41,093 nucleotides of DNA from Actinomycetes bacterium. GTDB lineage: Bacteria > Actinomycetota > Acidimicrobiia > Acidimicrobiales > RAAP-2. The stretch's first letter is position 1; each line of letters begins with the position of its first letter. A model generated the notes under the pieces. The model made no database searches. It was given only the letters and a program-made list of their open reading frames with translations, and was not told where the DNA came from. The position numbers were made by a program, and so were the translations under genes. Location of the stretch: assembly GCA_021844425.1 (NCBI GenBank), contig JAKBTL010000121.1:1-41093 (forward strand). Reading direction: 5' to 3'. Positions 40,099 through 41,093 of this stretch are shown piece after piece.

Positions 40099-41093
40099 CG
40101 TCCGTCTTCCTCTCGGTGCGCGGTGATCTCGCCCAGCGCGGTCACGAGACGCTCGACGTCGGCCGCGGTGTGCAGCTCGGTCAGGCAGTACAGTGCCGAC
40201 TGGCCGAGGTCGGGGTACGCCTGAGAAAGGTCCAGCCCTCCGAAGATCCCCCGGCTACGCAGGGCGTCGTTGATGTCCGCGACCCGTCGCCCGGTCGCTT
40301 CGAAGTCGACGACGATCTCCCGGAAGAAGCCGGATGTGAACCGGATGCGCACACCCGGCAGCTCGGCGATCCTCTCGGCTGCATGGTGGCTCCGCTGCAG
40401 GATTGCCGTGCCCACGTCGGCGAACCCCTGAGGTCCCATCGCGGCCATGAACGCCGCGTTGGCGATCGACCACATGTAGACGGAGTTCCCGGTCCAGTCG
40501 TTGCCCTGCTCGCGGGCGCCGTAGGAGGTCTGCGAGAAGAGGCTGATGCCGAACCCGCGCTCGCCCTCCTCGATCGTGTCGCAGAGGCTGACCTGGAGGG
40601 TGGGGTACTCGCGCGCGTAGCGCTCTTCGTCGCGGCTCGCGATGAAACCTCCCGCGCCGCCGCCGGCGTAGAGATGGACCCCGAGCGTCTGGATCGTCCC
40701 GACGGCGATACCCGCCCCGAGCTCGCCGGGAGGTGCGAGCACCCCCAGAGTGAGGGGGTCTACTCCGAGCACGAGCTCCGTGCCGGTCTTCGCGCACAAC
40801 GCCACCATGTCGGCCACCTGGTCCTCGACGACCCCGAAGAAGTTCGGGTTCTCGACGTAGAGCGCGGCCACGTCGGACGACAGCTTCGCCGCGAGGTCGT
40901 CGAGGTCCACCCGGCCGTCACTGCGCCGCCAGGCGACGGTGCCGAGGTCGAGGTGGGCCTCGAGCTCCGGGCTCCCGCAGTAGTTGACGATCACCGCGCG
41001 CCGTTCGGGGTCGAGTGCCTCGGGCACGAGGACGCGGCCTCGCCCGGTCATGCGTGCGGCCATGCGCAGGGCGTGGCCGGCCGCGCACCCCCA
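40095..41093 (-). CDS. gcvPA: Divergent glycine dehydrogenase (decarboxylating) subunit 1-like protein (partial)
   Basis: At least 332 aa; the frame stays open to the right edge (upstream of an internal Met at 41063 it reads WGCAAGHALR), so the true start is outside. Family features include RGRVLVPEALDPERRAVIVN, VAALYVENPNFFGVVEDQV, and GIAVGTIQTLGVHLYAGGG, which matches the GQSLG...FGGP region of GcvPA. The usual TSNICT segment is replaced by WTGNSVYMWSIANAAFMAA, so it is a diverged paralogue. GcvPA and GcvPB together form the P-protein. The stop overlaps the next start (ATGA). Genes upstream on this strand lie outside the window. Confidence 0.8.
   Translation of the reverse strand, partial: WGCAAGHALRMAARMTGRGRVLVPEALDPERRAVIVNYCGSPELEAHLDLGTVAWRRSDGRVDLDDLAAKLSSDVAALYVENPNFFGVVEDQVADMVALCAKTGTELVLGVDPLTLGVLAPPGELGAGIAVGTIQTLGVHLYAGGGAGGFIASRDEERYAREYPTLQVSLCDTIEEGERGFGISLFSQTSYGAREQGNDWTGNSVYMWSIANAAFMAAMGPQGFADVGTAILQRSHHAAERIAELPGVRIRFTSGFFREIVVDFEATGRRVADINDALRSRGIFGGLDLSQAYPDLGQSALYCLTELHTAADVERLVTALGEITAHREEDGR

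Noticed and set aside
40095-41063. A complete short GcvPA starting at Met 41063
   Set aside because: The frame stays open to the window edge and the usual N-terminal 100 or so residues are missing, so the gene continues outside.

Overview
This is a very GC-rich bacterial window, most likely from an actinobacterium. The actinobacterial markers are a PASTA-domain PknB kinase beside the tail of a PstP-type phosphatase, PabA facing PknB, CrgA, a TIGR03085 protein, a DUF3817 membrane protein, and an HU protein with a Lys/Ala-rich tail. A decayed cell-wall-binding-repeat-2 gene and a complete two-gene DAB inorganic-carbon uptake system (dabB-dabA) suggest Acidimicrobiia or a relative with an autotrophic lifestyle. 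That placement is an inference; no rRNA is present to confirm it.

Layout. 1-6.8 kb is a conserved cell-division/signalling neighbourhood: pstP (partial), pknB, pabA (convergent), a TnpB-only IS605/IS1341-type element inserted between pabA and crgA, crgA, a TIGR03085 gene and two small membrane-protein genes. 6.8-10.6 kb holds thiolase and pirin (one operon), a DUF6671 zinc-motif protein and a small winged-helix regulator. That regulator is divergent from dabB-dabA at 10.8-15.0 kb; the shared intergenic region carries a 25-bp palindrome over a -10 element. A Sua5-type tRNA-modification gene and an orphan molybdenum-hydroxylase large subunit follow. 18.6-24.6 kb holds a possible leader ORF with a nucleotidyltransferase-like gene, hupB, dnaE and the pseudogene remnant. 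24.6-36.6 kb is rich in peptide metabolism: an M24-fold protein with an altered metal site, a DUF885 peptidase, a Dpp/Opp-type ABC transporter (D-F-C-B, no binding protein) with its own promoter and inverted repeat, an S9 peptidase, a canonical M24 Xaa-Pro peptidase and an IclR regulator. 36.6-41.1 kb is a translationally coupled operon of divergent GcvPA-like and GcvPB-like proteins followed by a 2Fe-2S/FAD/BFD oxidoreductase; it runs off the right edge.

Three themes cross the window. First, several genes carry a TAGGCT-like -10 box only 8-9 nt before the start codon, implying leaderless or near-leaderless transcripts. Second, DabA, DnaE and the molybdenum hydroxylase contain in-frame Gly-rich insertions, encoded by exact 15-bp and 12-bp tandem repeats in the first two and by degenerate GC-rich sequence in the third, and the HU tail has an 84-bp repeat. 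Third, tight ATGA/GTGA overlaps join most operonic genes. The best candidates for something new are the DAB locus with its adjacent regulator and the GcvP-like/oxidoreductase operon.
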